From Bacteroidales bacterium (GTDB lineage: Bacteria; Bacteroidota; Bacteroidia; Bacteroidales; WCHB1-69), in assembly GCA_016285145.1 (NCBI GenBank), contig JAEEQE010000005.1, positions 1 to 64,000 on the forward strand: a stretch of DNA of 64,000 nt. Direction: 5' to 3'. Position 1 is the stretch's first letter; each line of letters starts with the position of its first letter. A program made the translations under genes and the position numbers. Positions 8,175-18,266 of the stretch are shown here, piece after piece. Under the pieces are notes generated by a model. The model was given only the letters and a program-made list of their open reading frames with translations, searched no databases and was not told the origin of the DNA.

Positions 8175-10142
8175 ATGAAACTCAGCATCGTCATTGTCAA
8201 TTACAACGTCTCATGTTTCCTGGAACAGGCTTTGAACTCGGTGTTCAAGGCCCTGAAGGATGTGGACGGCGAGGTTTTTGTGGTGGACAACCATTCCGCA
8301 GACAACTCGTTAGAGATGCTGGCTTCCCGTTTCCCGCAAGTACATGTCATTGCCAATGAGGAAAATGTGGGTTTTGCCCGCGCCAACAACCAGGCAATCC
8401 GTCTGGCTACGGGCGAGTATGTGCTGCTGCTTAATCCCGACACGCTGGTGGAGGAAGACACGTTTGTGAAATGTATTCGCTTCATGGATGAAACGCCGGA
8501 TGCCGGCGGCTTAGGGGTTAAGATGGTCAATGGGAAAGGCGAGTTCTTGCCTGAATCCAAGCGTGGCATCCCCTTTCCGGCGGTGGCCTTCTACAAACTC
8601 TTCGGCTTATCAAAACTGTTCCCAAAGTCAAGACGATTCGGCACGTACCACCTGACTTACCTCAGCAACGATGAGATCCATTCCGTGGAGGTGCTGTCGG
8701 GGGCTTTCATGATGCTTCGGCGCAGCGTGCTTGACAAGGTGGGGATGTTAGATGAGGACTATTTTATGTATGGCGAAGATATTGATTTGTCATACAGGAT
8801 TTTACAGGGAGGCTATAAGAATTATTATTTTCCGGAAACCCGGATTATCCATTATAAGGGCGAAAGTACCAAGACGGGAAGTCTGAATTATGTGTATGTC
8901 TTTTATAAGGCGATGCAGATATTCGCCCGCAAGCATTTTTCCCAGAAGAATGCGAAACTATTTAATTTCTTGATTGATTGTGCGATATGGTTCCGGGCGG
9001 CGTTGGCGGCCCTGAAACGGATTGCCAGTAAGTTGTTGCTGCCTTTCTTGGATTTTGTGGCGGTGTATGCAGGCATGTTCGTGTTGGCCATTTATTGGCA
9101 GAACAATGTGTTGGCACAGCGCCACAGTGCCTATCCCGCCTACTATTTCTACGCGGTGATACCCGCCTACGTGCTGGTTTGGCTCGTGTCGGTGGCGCTG
9201 TGTCAGGGTTATCGCAAACCCATCAAAATGCAGAATGTGAACAAGGGTATCTTTGTCGGCACGGTGGTTATCTTGTTGGTTTATGCCTTGTTGCCAGAGA
9301 CGATGCGCTATTCGCGGGCCGTAGTGCTCTTCGGGGCCATGTGGTCGGTGATGGTTATCAACTTGATCCGTTATGTGCTTCGTCGGCTGCCTTTGGGGGC
9401 GCGCTATTTCGACCATCAGGGCTTGCGCCGGGTGGCTGTGGTGGGCGGTCCCGAAGAAACGGAACGTGTGCTTTCCATGGTGCGGATGATGGGCGAGAAC
9501 AGTGAGTTCACGGGCACGGTGCTGACATCTTCCGCCGACGAGCCCTCGCAGGCCCATATCGGGCGCGTGGACCAATTGCCGGACCTGATTCGCCTTTACC
9601 GCCTCAACGAGGTGATCTTCTGCGCCAAGGATGTGCCCTCCGATCAGATTATCGACTGGATGGGCCGTCTGCAGGAATTTCAGGTGGAATACAGGATTGC
9701 TCCGGAGGACAGCCGCTCCGTTATCGGCAGTAACTCGATTTTCTCTACGGCGGATTTCTATACGATTCCAGTCCAAACCATCGTCCAAAAGCAGAACCTC
9801 CGCAGTAAGCGCCTGTTGGATGCGACTGCGGCCTTGTTACTGCTATTGCTTTTGTGGGCGGATATTTGGTTCGTAAAAGATAAACAAGGTTTTATAAAAA
9901 ATATCTTCTCCGTCCTTGCGGGTAAGAAAAGTTGGGTAGGGTGCCATGCAGAAAGCCGCAATCCGGCTGCCGCCCGTTTGAAGCCTGGCGTGCTCCACCC
10001 GGAGGATGCTTTTCCGGAGTGCACGTTTTCGGACGAGATGCTGGAGTTAGCGGAAACGCTATACACTCGTGATTACAGTATTCGCTTGGACATGACCACC
10101 ATCTGGAAGGGTTTTTCCAGACTGGGGCAAATGGATAATTAA
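8175..10142 (+). CDS. Family-2 glycosyltransferase fused to a degenerate polyprenyl sugar-transferase module
   Basis: A 655-residue fusion. Residues 1 to about 240 are a GT2 transferase (LSIVIVNYNVSCFLEQAL, VVDNHSADNSLEML, LLLNPDTLVEED, LSGAFMMLRRSVL) related to rhamnosyltransferases. Several membrane helices follow (about 280-410), then a Rossmann-like segment (RRVAVVGGPEETERVLSM, about 415-530) as in WcaJ/WbaP-type initiating transferases. The last 110 residues (KRLLDATAALLLLLLLW ... GKKSWVG ... LKPGVL) look like a shortened sugar-transferase domain. I cannot find the usual central catalytic block (DSPGPVF and KFRSM type), so this end is probably inactive or scaffolding. It is likely an envelope glycan assembly enzyme in the inner membrane. 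Confidence 0.8.
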   Translation: MKLSIVIVNYNVSCFLEQALNSVFKALKDVDGEVFVVDNHSADNSLEMLASRFPQVHVIANEENVGFARANNQAIRLATGEYVLLLNPDTLVEEDTFVKCIRFMDETPDAGGLGVKMVNGKGEFLPESKRGIPFPAVAFYKLFGLSKLFPKSRRFGTYHLTYLSNDEIHSVEVLSGAFMMLRRSVLDKVGMLDEDYFMYGEDIDLSYRILQGGYKNYYFPETRIIHYKGESTKTGSLNYVYVFYKAMQIFARKHFSQKNAKLFNFLIDCAIWFRAALAALKRIASKLLLPFLDFVAVYAGMFVLAIYWQNNVLAQRHSAYPAYYFYAVIPAYVLVWLVSVALCQGYRKPIKMQNVNKGIFVGTVVILLVYALLPETMRYSRAVVLFGAMWSVMVINLIRYVLRRLPLGARYFDHQGLRRVAVVGGPEETERVLSMVRMMGENSEFTGTVLTSSADEPSQAHIGRVDQLPDLIRLYRLNEVIFCAKDVPSDQIIDWMGRLQEFQVEYRIAPEDSRSVIGSNSIFSTADFYTIPVQTIVQKQNLRSKRLLDATAALLLLLLLWADIWFVKDKQGFIKNIFSVLAGKKSWVGCHAESRNPAAARLKPGVLHPEDAFPECTFSDEMLELAETLYTRDYSIRLDMTTIWKGFSRLGQMDN

Positions 10143-10153
10143 AAATTAAAAAT

Positions 10154-12292
10154 ATGAAGAAGACCTTTATCCTTTTCGCAATAATGCTGCTTTGTGTGGG
10201 CGCGATGGCGCAGGCTGTGCAGTTGAAGTTCACGGGCAGAGATGCCAATGGGTACAATAAGAAACTAGACCGTGTGGTGATTATCAATAAGACCAAATTG
10301 TGGCAGGAGACGCTCCAATGGCCTGATACGGTAATTACCATCCGGAATGGGGTGGGTATTGAGGATTTTGTTGACGGAAAGGATTTTGCGTTTTCGCAGA
10401 ACTATCCCAACCCGTTTGATGGCAGCACCTTTGTGAATTTGAAGGTGGCAGAACCTGGGGATGTGTCGATAGAGGTGACAGATATTGCCGGACGCCTCGT
10501 AGAGACGCGATTAATCGCGTCTCTACAGCCGGGGACCCATCAGTTACGTGTTTCGCTTGCTACGGCGGGTGTCTATTTCCTGACGGCGCGCCAGGCGGGA
10601 CGCAGCACGTCGATGAAGATGGTGTGCCATCGTGGCCGCGGCTTGGATGAGGTGGCGCATATCGGCGCGTGGGATGCCCAACTGAAAAATGCGCCTAAGA
10701 GTGAGGTTACCCATCCCTTCAATTACGGCGACCAGATGGAATATGTGGGCTATGCCACTTTTGATGGGACGGAGGTGGAAAGCGACCATGTGATCCAGCC
10801 CCAATATTCCTCGGAAACGATAGCGTTAAGGTTTGATGTGGTGCAGGATGGAATTAATTGTCCTGGTGTCCCTACGGTTACGGACCACGACGGCTACGTT
10901 TATCAGACGGTTCGGATTGGGAAGCAGTGCTGGATGAAGTCTAACCTTCGTACGATGCACTATGCCGACGGCACGGACATCCCTTTCGGAGGATCGTCAT
11001 CATCAGGCACCCCGGTTTCCAGCAGTACCTCCCCGTACTATTACAATTATCAGGTTCCCGGCTTTATGACAGTGGCAGATCGTGGATATCTGTACAATTG
11101 GACGGCACTGATGCGGGGAGAGTCGTCCAGCAATGTGAATCCCAGCGGCGTGCAGGGCGTCTGTCCCATCGGCTGGCATGTGCCCAGCGAGGCGGAGTGG
11201 ACGCAGCTGTCGGACTATGTGAAGAGCCGGAGCGAATACCTGTGCGGAGGGAATGCCAACAATATAGCCAAGGCGCTTGCCTCCAAGTCTTCCGAATGGG
11301 GCTCAAGCAGCACAACCTGCGATGTGGGCAACAACCCGATGGGAAACAACGCCACCGGCTTCAGCGTTTATCCGGCTGGCAGTTATTTTTACTCGGAGTT
11401 CGACTACGGTGGCGACCGTAGCTTCATTTGGTCGTCATCGGAAGGAAGCAATAACTATGGCAAATATTTTTTTATGGAAAGCAATGGTGGGGATGTCCAC
11501 ATCTATGCGGGAGGAAATCACAATGGCGCATGTGCCGTCCGCTGCCTTCGTGATAATTATGAGGTGGATGAACTCGCTTGCCCGAGCGCCCCTACGGTCA
11601 CCGACTACGACGGCAATGTCTATTCCACGGTTAAGATAGGCCAGCAGTGCTGGATGCGTCAGAACCTGCGCACCACGCACTATGCTAACGGTACAGCCAT
11701 ATCCAATGGAGACTTGCTCCCCTCTGGTAGTGCAAACTATAACAGTACTAATCCGTACTACTTTGACTATACAGAATCTGGCATACCTTTGATGTACAGG
11801 GGATATTTGTACAACCAGTCGGCCGTGATGCATGGGGCGTCTACATCCAGTGCAAACCCATCCGGCGTGCAGGGCATCTGCCCTAACGGATGGCATGTGC
11901 CGAGCAATGCGGAGTGGACACAAATGGATAATTATGTAAAAGGACAAAGCCAGTATCTCTGTGGAACTGATAATACGTATAGGGCCAAATCCTATGCCAG
12001 CACCTTGTATTGGAACACCTCTACGAACACTTGTGCAGTGGGCAATGATCTTTCTGCAAACAATGCTACTGGTTTTTCCGTCATTCCGGCAGGTCATGCA
12101 TATCGGGGGTATAGCGCCGATTATTATTCTGCCGGAAATAGCATCTTTTTCTGGACTACTACTATGGGTACAACAGCTTTACGTGTCGTTTTTAGAACTT
12201 TAGATTGTAATCAGAACTATACTTTTGGATCGAATGAAACGGGTCTGACTGGCGAGGATTACTTGCTCTCCGTGCGCTGCGTGAAGAATTAA
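10154..12292 (+). CDS. Secreted protein with two FISUMP domains and an internal sorting-like domain
   Basis: A 712-residue protein with signal peptide (MKKTFILFAIMLLCVGAMAQ). At about residues 75-155 is a segment like a T9SS type A sorting domain (FSQNYPNPFDGSTFVNLK ... AGVYFLTARQAGRS), normally found at the extreme C-terminus. Two copies of the Fibrobacter succinogenes major paralogous (FISUMP) domain follow, at about 234-470 and 475-712. Each opens with VTDxDGxVYxTVxIGxQCWM and NLRTxHYAxGT and contains GVQGxCPxGWHVPSxAEWTQ, and each ends near VRC. The family is secreted or surface-exposed; its molecular function is unknown. A 28-bp palindrome at 10499 contributes codons in frame inside the sorting-like domain. 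The gene starts 11 bases after the glycosyltransferase. Confidence 0.82.
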   Translation: MKKTFILFAIMLLCVGAMAQAVQLKFTGRDANGYNKKLDRVVIINKTKLWQETLQWPDTVITIRNGVGIEDFVDGKDFAFSQNYPNPFDGSTFVNLKVAEPGDVSIEVTDIAGRLVETRLIASLQPGTHQLRVSLATAGVYFLTARQAGRSTSMKMVCHRGRGLDEVAHIGAWDAQLKNAPKSEVTHPFNYGDQMEYVGYATFDGTEVESDHVIQPQYSSETIALRFDVVQDGINCPGVPTVTDHDGYVYQTVRIGKQCWMKSNLRTMHYADGTDIPFGGSSSSGTPVSSSTSPYYYNYQVPGFMTVADRGYLYNWTALMRGESSSNVNPSGVQGVCPIGWHVPSEAEWTQLSDYVKSRSEYLCGGNANNIAKALASKSSEWGSSSTTCDVGNNPMGNNATGFSVYPAGSYFYSEFDYGGDRSFIWSSSEGSNNYGKYFFMESNGGDVHIYAGGNHNGACAVRCLRDNYEVDELACPSAPTVTDYDGNVYSTVKIGQQCWMRQNLRTTHYANGTAISNGDLLPSGSANYNSTNPYYFDYTESGIPLMYRGYLYNQSAVMHGASTSSANPSGVQGICPNGWHVPSNAEWTQMDNYVKGQSQYLCGTDNTYRAKSYASTLYWNTSTNTCAVGNDLSANNATGFSVIPAGHAYRGYSADYYSAGNSIFFWTTTMGTTALRVVFRTLDCNQNYTFGSNETGLTGEDYLLSVRCVKN
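10499..10526. repeat. 28-bp palindromic repeat, in-frame copy inside a coding sequence
   Basis: A perfect 28-base palindrome whose left half is GTAGAGACGCGATT. It reads V-E-T-R-L-I-A-S-L in the host frame, between GRL and QPGTH of the sorting-like domain. It is the same family as the intergenic copy at 5168-5195. Confidence 0.8.
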
Positions 12293-12308
12293 GAGAGTTT
12301 TCAAAAAA

Positions 12309-12362
12309 GAAGACTACTCCAATTATAATTATGGGATCTCCGTACGTTGTCTTCGTGACTGA
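12309..12362 (+). pseudogene. Decayed FISUMP C-terminus
   Basis: Seventeen codons after the intact FISUMP stop, an open stretch reads EDYSNYNYGISVRCLRD followed by TGA. FISUMP domains typically end with this (compare SVRCVKN at the end of the intact protein and AVRCLRD at the end of its first domain). No start codon or upstream FISUMP sequence remains, so this is best explained as the tail of a lost domain or gene copy. The rest of 12363-12454 shows nothing else I can support. Confidence 0.65.
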
Positions 12363-12454
12363 TAAGACGCGGAATATAAGGAGTTAAGGAACCCTATTAG
12401 CAACAGCCAAAAGCCAATGGCTAATGGCCAATAGCAAACACAAACAATCGCTTT

Positions 12455-13330
12455 TTACCCTTTCAACGCCTCCGCGCCGCTGACGATTTCAATCAGCTCG
12501 TTGGTAATGGAGGACTGGCGGGCATTATTGTATTTGAGTCGCAGGTCGCGCAGGATTTCCGTAGCGTTGTCGGTGGCCTTGGTCATGGAGATCATGCGGG
12601 CGCCGTGCTCCGAGGCGACGGAATCACAGAGCGTTTTGTAAAGCTGTGTTTTCAGAATCTTCGGGATAAGCTCGGTGAGCAATTCCTCCGGCGATGGCTC
12701 GATGATATAATCGTGTTTGGCGGAAGAGGCTTCCTCCTCGCTGTTGGCGATGGGAAGGAACGGCTCAACCGTCACACGTTGCGTGGCCGCGTTGAGGAAC
12801 TGGTTATAGACGATGTCCACCTTGTCCACCTCATGCTTGATGAAACGCTCGGTGAGCATTGTGCCGATGGATGACAGGGTGGAAAAATCCGGATTGTCGA
12901 TGATTTCATCGTTGGACAACAGGATGGGATAGGTCTTGTTGAGCTGTTCGCGCCCCTTTTTCCCCAGGCAGATCAACTGCACACGACCTTCCTTTTGCTG
13001 TGCGGCATATTGGCTCTCCACCAAATGATGCACGGCCTTCACGATGTTGGCGTTGAAGGCGCCGCATAAACCTTTGTTGGAGGTGATAGCTACAATGATA
13101 ATATTGCGCGGTTCCCGTTTTTCCACCAAAGGCATTTCCTCCATGGATCCAACGGACACGGAGAGATTGTGCAGAATGTCGTTCAGCTTCTCGGAGTAGG
13201 GGCGCAGGTACTGTATGGCGGTCTGGGCGCGACGGAGCTTGGCCGCCGACACCAGTTTCATGGAACTGGTGATTTTCTGCGTGGACTCGATGGAGCTGAT
13301 GCGGGTTCGTATTTCCTTGAGATTGCCCAT
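12455..13330 (-). CDS. atpG: ATP synthase F1 gamma subunit
   Basis: A 291-residue F1 gamma subunit, the central rotor shaft. The N-terminal helix (NLKEIRTRISSIESTQKITSSMKLVSAAKL) and C-terminal helix (ARMISMTKATDNATEIL) form the coiled coil inside the alpha3beta3 ring; ITSNKGLCGAFNANIV is the conserved loop region. It begins 2 bases after the atpA stop and ends the operon in this window. No beta or epsilon gene follows; the next gene downstream is the unrelated FISUMP gene on the opposite strand. Confidence 0.96.
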   Translation of the reverse strand: MGNLKEIRTRISSIESTQKITSSMKLVSAAKLRRAQTAIQYLRPYSEKLNDILHNLSVSVGSMEEMPLVEKREPRNIIIVAITSNKGLCGAFNANIVKAVHHLVESQYAAQQKEGRVQLICLGKKGREQLNKTYPILLSNDEIIDNPDFSTLSSIGTMLTERFIKHEVDKVDIVYNQFLNAATQRVTVEPFLPIANSEEEASSAKHDYIIEPSPEELLTELIPKILKTQLYKTLCDSVASEHGARMISMTKATDNATEILRDLRLKYNNARQSSITNELIEIVSGAEALKG

Positions 13331-13332
13331 GA

Positions 13333-14931
<1,599 letters not shown>

Positions 14932-14951
14932 GTCCTAATATAATATTAAGG

Positions 14952-15509
14952 TTAAAAATTCACTTGGTAAACATTGTGGGAGAACTCCTGTTTCAGCTTG
15001 TTGATTCGGGAGAGAACTGATGCGTCGAAATAGAAGTCGTCCATTTTGATGATGATGCCGCCGATGAGGTCGGGTTGCACAATCTCTTTGATGGTGATAT
15101 TATAGTGGGTCTGCTCGGCCAGCATGGAGCGTATCTGTTCCACTAACTGGGGATCGAGGGCTTGTGCGGTGGTCAGGGTGGCGATCTTGATGCGGTGATG
15201 TTCGTTGTAATAGCGCATGTACTCGTCACAGATGGTGGCCAAGGCCGGTTCCCGTTTTTTGCGTATGATGGTGTCCAGGAACAGGAATGTCGTCTCGTGG
15301 ATGTTCCCTTGGAAGATGCCGGCGAAGACGGCATGTTTCTTGGCCGGGGTGATGACGGGGCTGTTCAGGACGCTGAGCAGCTCGCGGTTATCCCGCAGCA
15401 GGGAACGTATGTTGTTAAGATCCTTGGACACCTCCTCCAACTCGTTGCGCTCTATGGTGAAGTCGAACAGTGCTTTGGCGTATCGTTGGGCTAATCTTGG
15501 ATTTTTCAT
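14952..15509 (-). CDS. atpH: ATP synthase F1 delta subunit
   Basis: A 185-residue F1 delta (OSCP-type) subunit that joins the F1 head to the peripheral stalk. RLAQRYAKALFDFTIERNEL at the N-terminus and DLIGGIIIKMDDFYFDASV near the C-terminus are the family signatures. It lies 31 bases downstream of pyrE rather than after atpF, so the membrane-sector genes atpB, atpE and atpF must be elsewhere in this genome. Confidence 0.95.
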   Translation of the reverse strand: MKNPRLAQRYAKALFDFTIERNELEEVSKDLNNIRSLLRDNRELLSVLNSPVITPAKKHAVFAGIFQGNIHETTFLFLDTIIRKKREPALATICDEYMRYYNEHHRIKIATLTTAQALDPQLVEQIRSMLAEQTHYNITIKEIVQPDLIGGIIIKMDDFYFDASVLSRINKLKQEFSHNVYQVNF

Positions 15510-15540
15510 CTTGAGAAAATCGGATTGTGGAACGATGGGA

Positions 15541-16095
15541 TTAGAATTTCCGGCTGCCGGGTTTCACGAACGGGAGGCCCTTTTGGCAAAGCGGGCACTC
15601 ATCCGCCGCCCAGCTCTGGATGTCCAGTTTGGTGGCGCTGTAGATGGGGTAGGGGAAATCGCCGGCGCTGCGGTCGGCCAGACAGGCCACGCCGATGACC
15701 TCCGCCCCGAAGGACTTGAGCACGTCGATGGTCTCGAGGGAGGATTTGCCCGTGGTGACCACGTCTTCCGTGATGAGCAGCTTCTGACCGGGGTTCACCT
15801 CGAAGCCGCGGCGCAGGCACATCTGGTTGTCCACCCGCTCCGTGAAGATGGCGGGCACGCCCAGCTGACGGCCCAGCTCGTATGCCACGATGATGCCGCC
15901 CATGGCCGGACCCACCACCATGTCGATGGGCAGGTCTTTTACCTGCTCGGTGATGACGGCGATGACGCGCTCGGCGCGATCAGGGTATTGCAGCAGCTTG
16001 GCACACTGACAGTAACGGTCGCTGTGACGACCGGAAGAGAGAAGGAAATGGCCCTCCAACAGGGCTTCCGATTGCTTGAGTTCTTCTATGACCAT
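15541..16095 (-). CDS. pyrE: Orotate phosphoribosyltransferase
   Basis: A 184-residue phosphoribosyltransferase that converts orotate and PRPP to OMP in pyrimidine synthesis. The PRPP-binding motif is [16 protein letters not shown] near residue 100; [20 protein letters not shown] and IFTERV form the rest of the site. [20 protein letters not shown] at the N-terminus is typical of this enzyme. It is the first gene of the transcript that continues into atpHAG. Its start is fixed by the promoter box at 16120-16127, about 25 bases upstream. Confidence 0.94.
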   Translation of the reverse strand: MVIEELKQSEALLEGHFLLSSGRHSDRYCQCAKLLQYPDRAERVIAVITEQVKDLPIDMVVGPAMGGIIVAYELGRQLGVPAIFTERVDNQMCLRRGFEVNPGQKLLITEDVVTTGKSSLETIDVLKSFGAEVIGVACLADRSAGDFPYPIYSATKLDIQSWAADECPLCQKGLPFVKPGSRKF

Positions 16096-16119
16096 AGTAG
16101 GCGGTTTTTAAATAGGGCG

Positions 16120-16127
16120 CAAAGATA
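16120..16127 (-). promoter_or_regulatory. -7 box (TATCTTTG) for pyrE-atpHAG
   Basis: TATCTTTGC on the minus strand, about 25 bases upstream of the pyrE ATG. It is the only consensus box visible upstream of atpHAG. Confidence 0.7.
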
Positions 16128-16195
16128 CAAAAAAATCATATCCCCGTTTCGTTTGTCGGTGTCAAAATTTTGCAGCGGCATATAAAAAAAAAACT

Positions 16196-16203
16196 TATCT
16201 TTG
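16196..16203 (+). promoter_or_regulatory. -7 box (TATCTTTG) for dnaN
   Basis: TATCTTTGCCG lies 27 bases before the dnaN ATG, preceded by an A-run. It is divergent from the pyrE promoter. Confidence 0.7.
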
Positions 16204-16229
16204 CCGTCTGAATTTAAAAATGAAAAAGC

Positions 16230-17360
16230 ATGAAATTTATTGTATCCCGTGATGTCTTGTATCGTAATCTGAGTGCCATCAATGGCGTAATGAGTTCTAA
16301 CAGCTCGATAGCCATTTTAGGCAATTTCCTGTTAACCATCAAGGATGACAAGTTGAAGCTGACGGCCTCGGATTTGGATTCCACAATGACGGCGGAAATA
16401 GAGTTGGAGAATGTGGAGGGCGAGGGCGCCGTGGCTGTGCCCTCCAAAACCCTCTTGGAAACGTTGAAGCTCATCCCGGAAACCCCGCTGGTCTTCGCCA
16501 TCGATGAGGAGAAGAACATCTTCAAGTTCACCGCCGCCAACGGCGAGTATGACGCCCCCTGCTTCGATGGCAACGAGTATCCGCAAATCAAGGAAATGAC
16601 CAACCCCAGTTCCTTCGATATAGATGCTTCCATCCTCCAACGGGCTGTCAGCAAGACACTCTTCGCCACCGGCACCGACGAGCTGCGCCCCACCATGATG
16701 GGCGTGCTGTGCGAACTCTCCGGCGAAGGCATCACCTTCGTATCCACCGATGCGCACAAGCTGGTCCGCTATCGCAATTCAAAGGTGAAATCCGATGATC
16801 TCACCTCGTTCATTCTGCCTAAAAAACCGCTCGCCCATCTGAAAAATATCCTTGTGGGCCTTGATGAGAACGTCCATGTGGAGTATTCCAAAGAACAGAA
16901 CCACATCCGCTTCTCATTCGACAACTTGGTGCTGTACTCTTCGCTGAAAGAGGGCAAATACCCGGATTATGAGAAGGTCATCCCGAAAGAGAATCCGAAT
17001 AATCTTGTCGTTTCGCGCGAGGATTTTCTGAAGTCCATCCGCCGTGTCGGCATCTATTCCAACCAGTCCACATTCCAGATCCGTGTCTCGCTGTCACAAG
17101 AGTCCACCAATATCACGGCGGAGGATATGGACTTCTCCAACAAGGCAGTTGAGGTCATCAGCGGCGAATATGCCGGCGAGAAGATGGATATCGGCTTCAA
17201 CTCCAGATTCCTGCGTGAGATGCTGGAGAACATGGACGGCGACCAGATCCGCATCGAGATGTCCAAGCCCAACCGTGCGGCCCTGATTCTCCCGATGGAA
17301 CAATTCGATGAGAATGAGGATCTTCTGATGCTGATCATGCCGGTGATGCTGAATTACTAA
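16230..17360 (+). CDS. dnaN: DNA polymerase III beta subunit (sliding clamp)
   Basis: A 376-residue beta clamp, a ring-forming dimer that tethers DNA polymerase III to DNA. The three-domain layout and length fit the family: MKFIVSRDVLYRNLSAINGV at the start, LLETLKLIPETPLVFAIDE in domain 1, DAHKLVRYR at the domain 2 hinge, and the C-terminal AALILPMEQ ... LMLIMPVML typical of Bacteroidota clamps. An upstream ATG at 16220 is out of frame and leads nowhere. The RNase P RNA gene begins 8 bases after the stop. Confidence 0.96.
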   Translation: MKFIVSRDVLYRNLSAINGVMSSNSSIAILGNFLLTIKDDKLKLTASDLDSTMTAEIELENVEGEGAVAVPSKTLLETLKLIPETPLVFAIDEEKNIFKFTAANGEYDAPCFDGNEYPQIKEMTNPSSFDIDASILQRAVSKTLFATGTDELRPTMMGVLCELSGEGITFVSTDAHKLVRYRNSKVKSDDLTSFILPKKPLAHLKNILVGLDENVHVEYSKEQNHIRFSFDNLVLYSSLKEGKYPDYEKVIPKENPNNLVVSREDFLKSIRRVGIYSNQSTFQIRVSLSQESTNITAEDMDFSNKAVEVISGEYAGEKMDIGFNSRFLREMLENMDGDQIRIEMSKPNRAALILPMEQFDENEDLLMLIMPVMLNY

Positions 17361-17368
17361 ACCCTAAA

Positions 17369-17702
17369 GGGAAAACCGGGTTGTCGCTGCCACAATCATG
17401 TGGGGGAGGAAAGTCCGGGCAACACAGAGCACCATACTTCCTAACGGGAAGGCATTCTCGGAATGACAGACAGTGCCACAGAAAAAATACCGCCTGCAAA
17501 GGTAAGGGTGAAAACGCGAGGTAAGAGCTCACGACGCCGTCAGTGATGCCGGCGATGGTAAACCTTATGGGTTGAAAGACCAAATAAACCGAGGCTTGAG
17601 GGCTGCTCGTCCGACTCGGAGGGTAGGTTGATGGAGGCCTGCGGTGACGTAGGTCCTAGATAAATGACAACCGAACACAGAACCCGGCTTATAGGTTTTC
17701 CC
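17369..17702 (+). ncRNA. rnpB: RNase P RNA (bacterial type A)
   Basis: The catalytic RNA of RNase P, which matures tRNA 5' ends. The conserved core GAGGAAAGTCCGGGC is at about 17406-17420 and the matching 3' core ACAGAACCCGGCTTA at about 17679-17693. The P1 helix is formed by GGGAAAACC at 17369-17377 and GGTTTTCCC at 17694-17702, which sets both ends. It lies directly behind dnaN with no consensus promoter between, so it may be processed from a dnaN read-through transcript or use a promoter inside dnaN. Confidence 0.95.
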
Positions 17703-17709
17703 TGTTATA

Positions 17710-17741
17710 GCGGATGCGTGAATGCGCATCCGCTTTTTTTT
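17710..17741 (+). terminator. Intrinsic terminator of rnpB
   Basis: A perfect 9-bp stem GCGGATGCG / CGCATCCGC with a 6-base loop followed by eight T. The last T is also the last base of the convergent yraN gene. Confidence 0.9.
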
Positions 17742-18106
17742 CACCATCGGGGCTTGAAGGCGTCCTCGATATGCTTCACCCCCAGTACACCCGCCTGCAA
17801 CACCACGGAGATGATGTCGAAACGAACCTCTTTCGTGTGCTGTGTGCGACGTATGTAGGCCGCCGCCGCCCGAATCAGATTCCGCTGCTTCTGCAACGTG
17901 ACGAAATCTTCCGGCTCGCCAAAAGCCGTGTTCTTGCGCGTTTTCACCTCCGCAATCACTAACCAACGATCGTTTTCGGCAATCAGATCCACCTCCCAAT
18001 GCCCCGTCCGCCAGTTGCGCTCCAGTATCCGATATCCTTTCGAAATCAGATAGTCGGCAGCTATTTCTTCGCCCGTGTTCCCTGTCTTCTTCTTCTCAGT
18101 CTCCAT
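17741..18106 (-). CDS. YraN family (UPF0102) nuclease-like protein
   Basis: A 121-residue YraN/UPF0102 protein with the PD-(D/E)xK nuclease-like core. The conserved TGNTGEEIAADYLISKGY helix comes first, followed by WEVDLIA (metal-binding Glu and Asp) and VIAEVKTRK (Glu-x-Lys). Members are thought to act on DNA or recombination intermediates, but the substrate is not established. Length and motif spacing are normal. It is convergent with rnpB, whose terminator abuts its stop codon. No consensus promoter is seen upstream; a short TTAAT-type repeat occurs at 18111-18130. Confidence 0.9.
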   Translation of the reverse strand: METEKKKTGNTGEEIAADYLISKGYRILERNWRTGHWEVDLIAENDRWLVIAEVKTRKNTAFGEPEDFVTLQKQRNLIRAAAAYIRRTQHTKEVRFDIISVVLQAGVLGVKHIEDAFKPRW

Positions 18107-18237
18107 ATTTAACTATTAATTGTTAATTTTTGTTTTATTTAACCTCTTGTTTCTTTGTTTAATATCTTATGATTAAACGTATTGTAATTTTATAACGAAA
18201 AATATATTTTATTATTGTGAAATATTAAATAAAAATG

Positions 18238-18245
18238 TATCTTTG
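18238..18245 (+). promoter_or_regulatory. -7 box (TATCTTTG) for the DUF2851 gene
   Basis: TATCTTTGC in an AT-rich leader, 21 bases before the ATG at 18267. Its position rules out the in-frame TTG at 18243 as the true start. Confidence 0.7.
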
Positions 18246-18266
18246 CTTCTGAAAAAATATGGAGAT

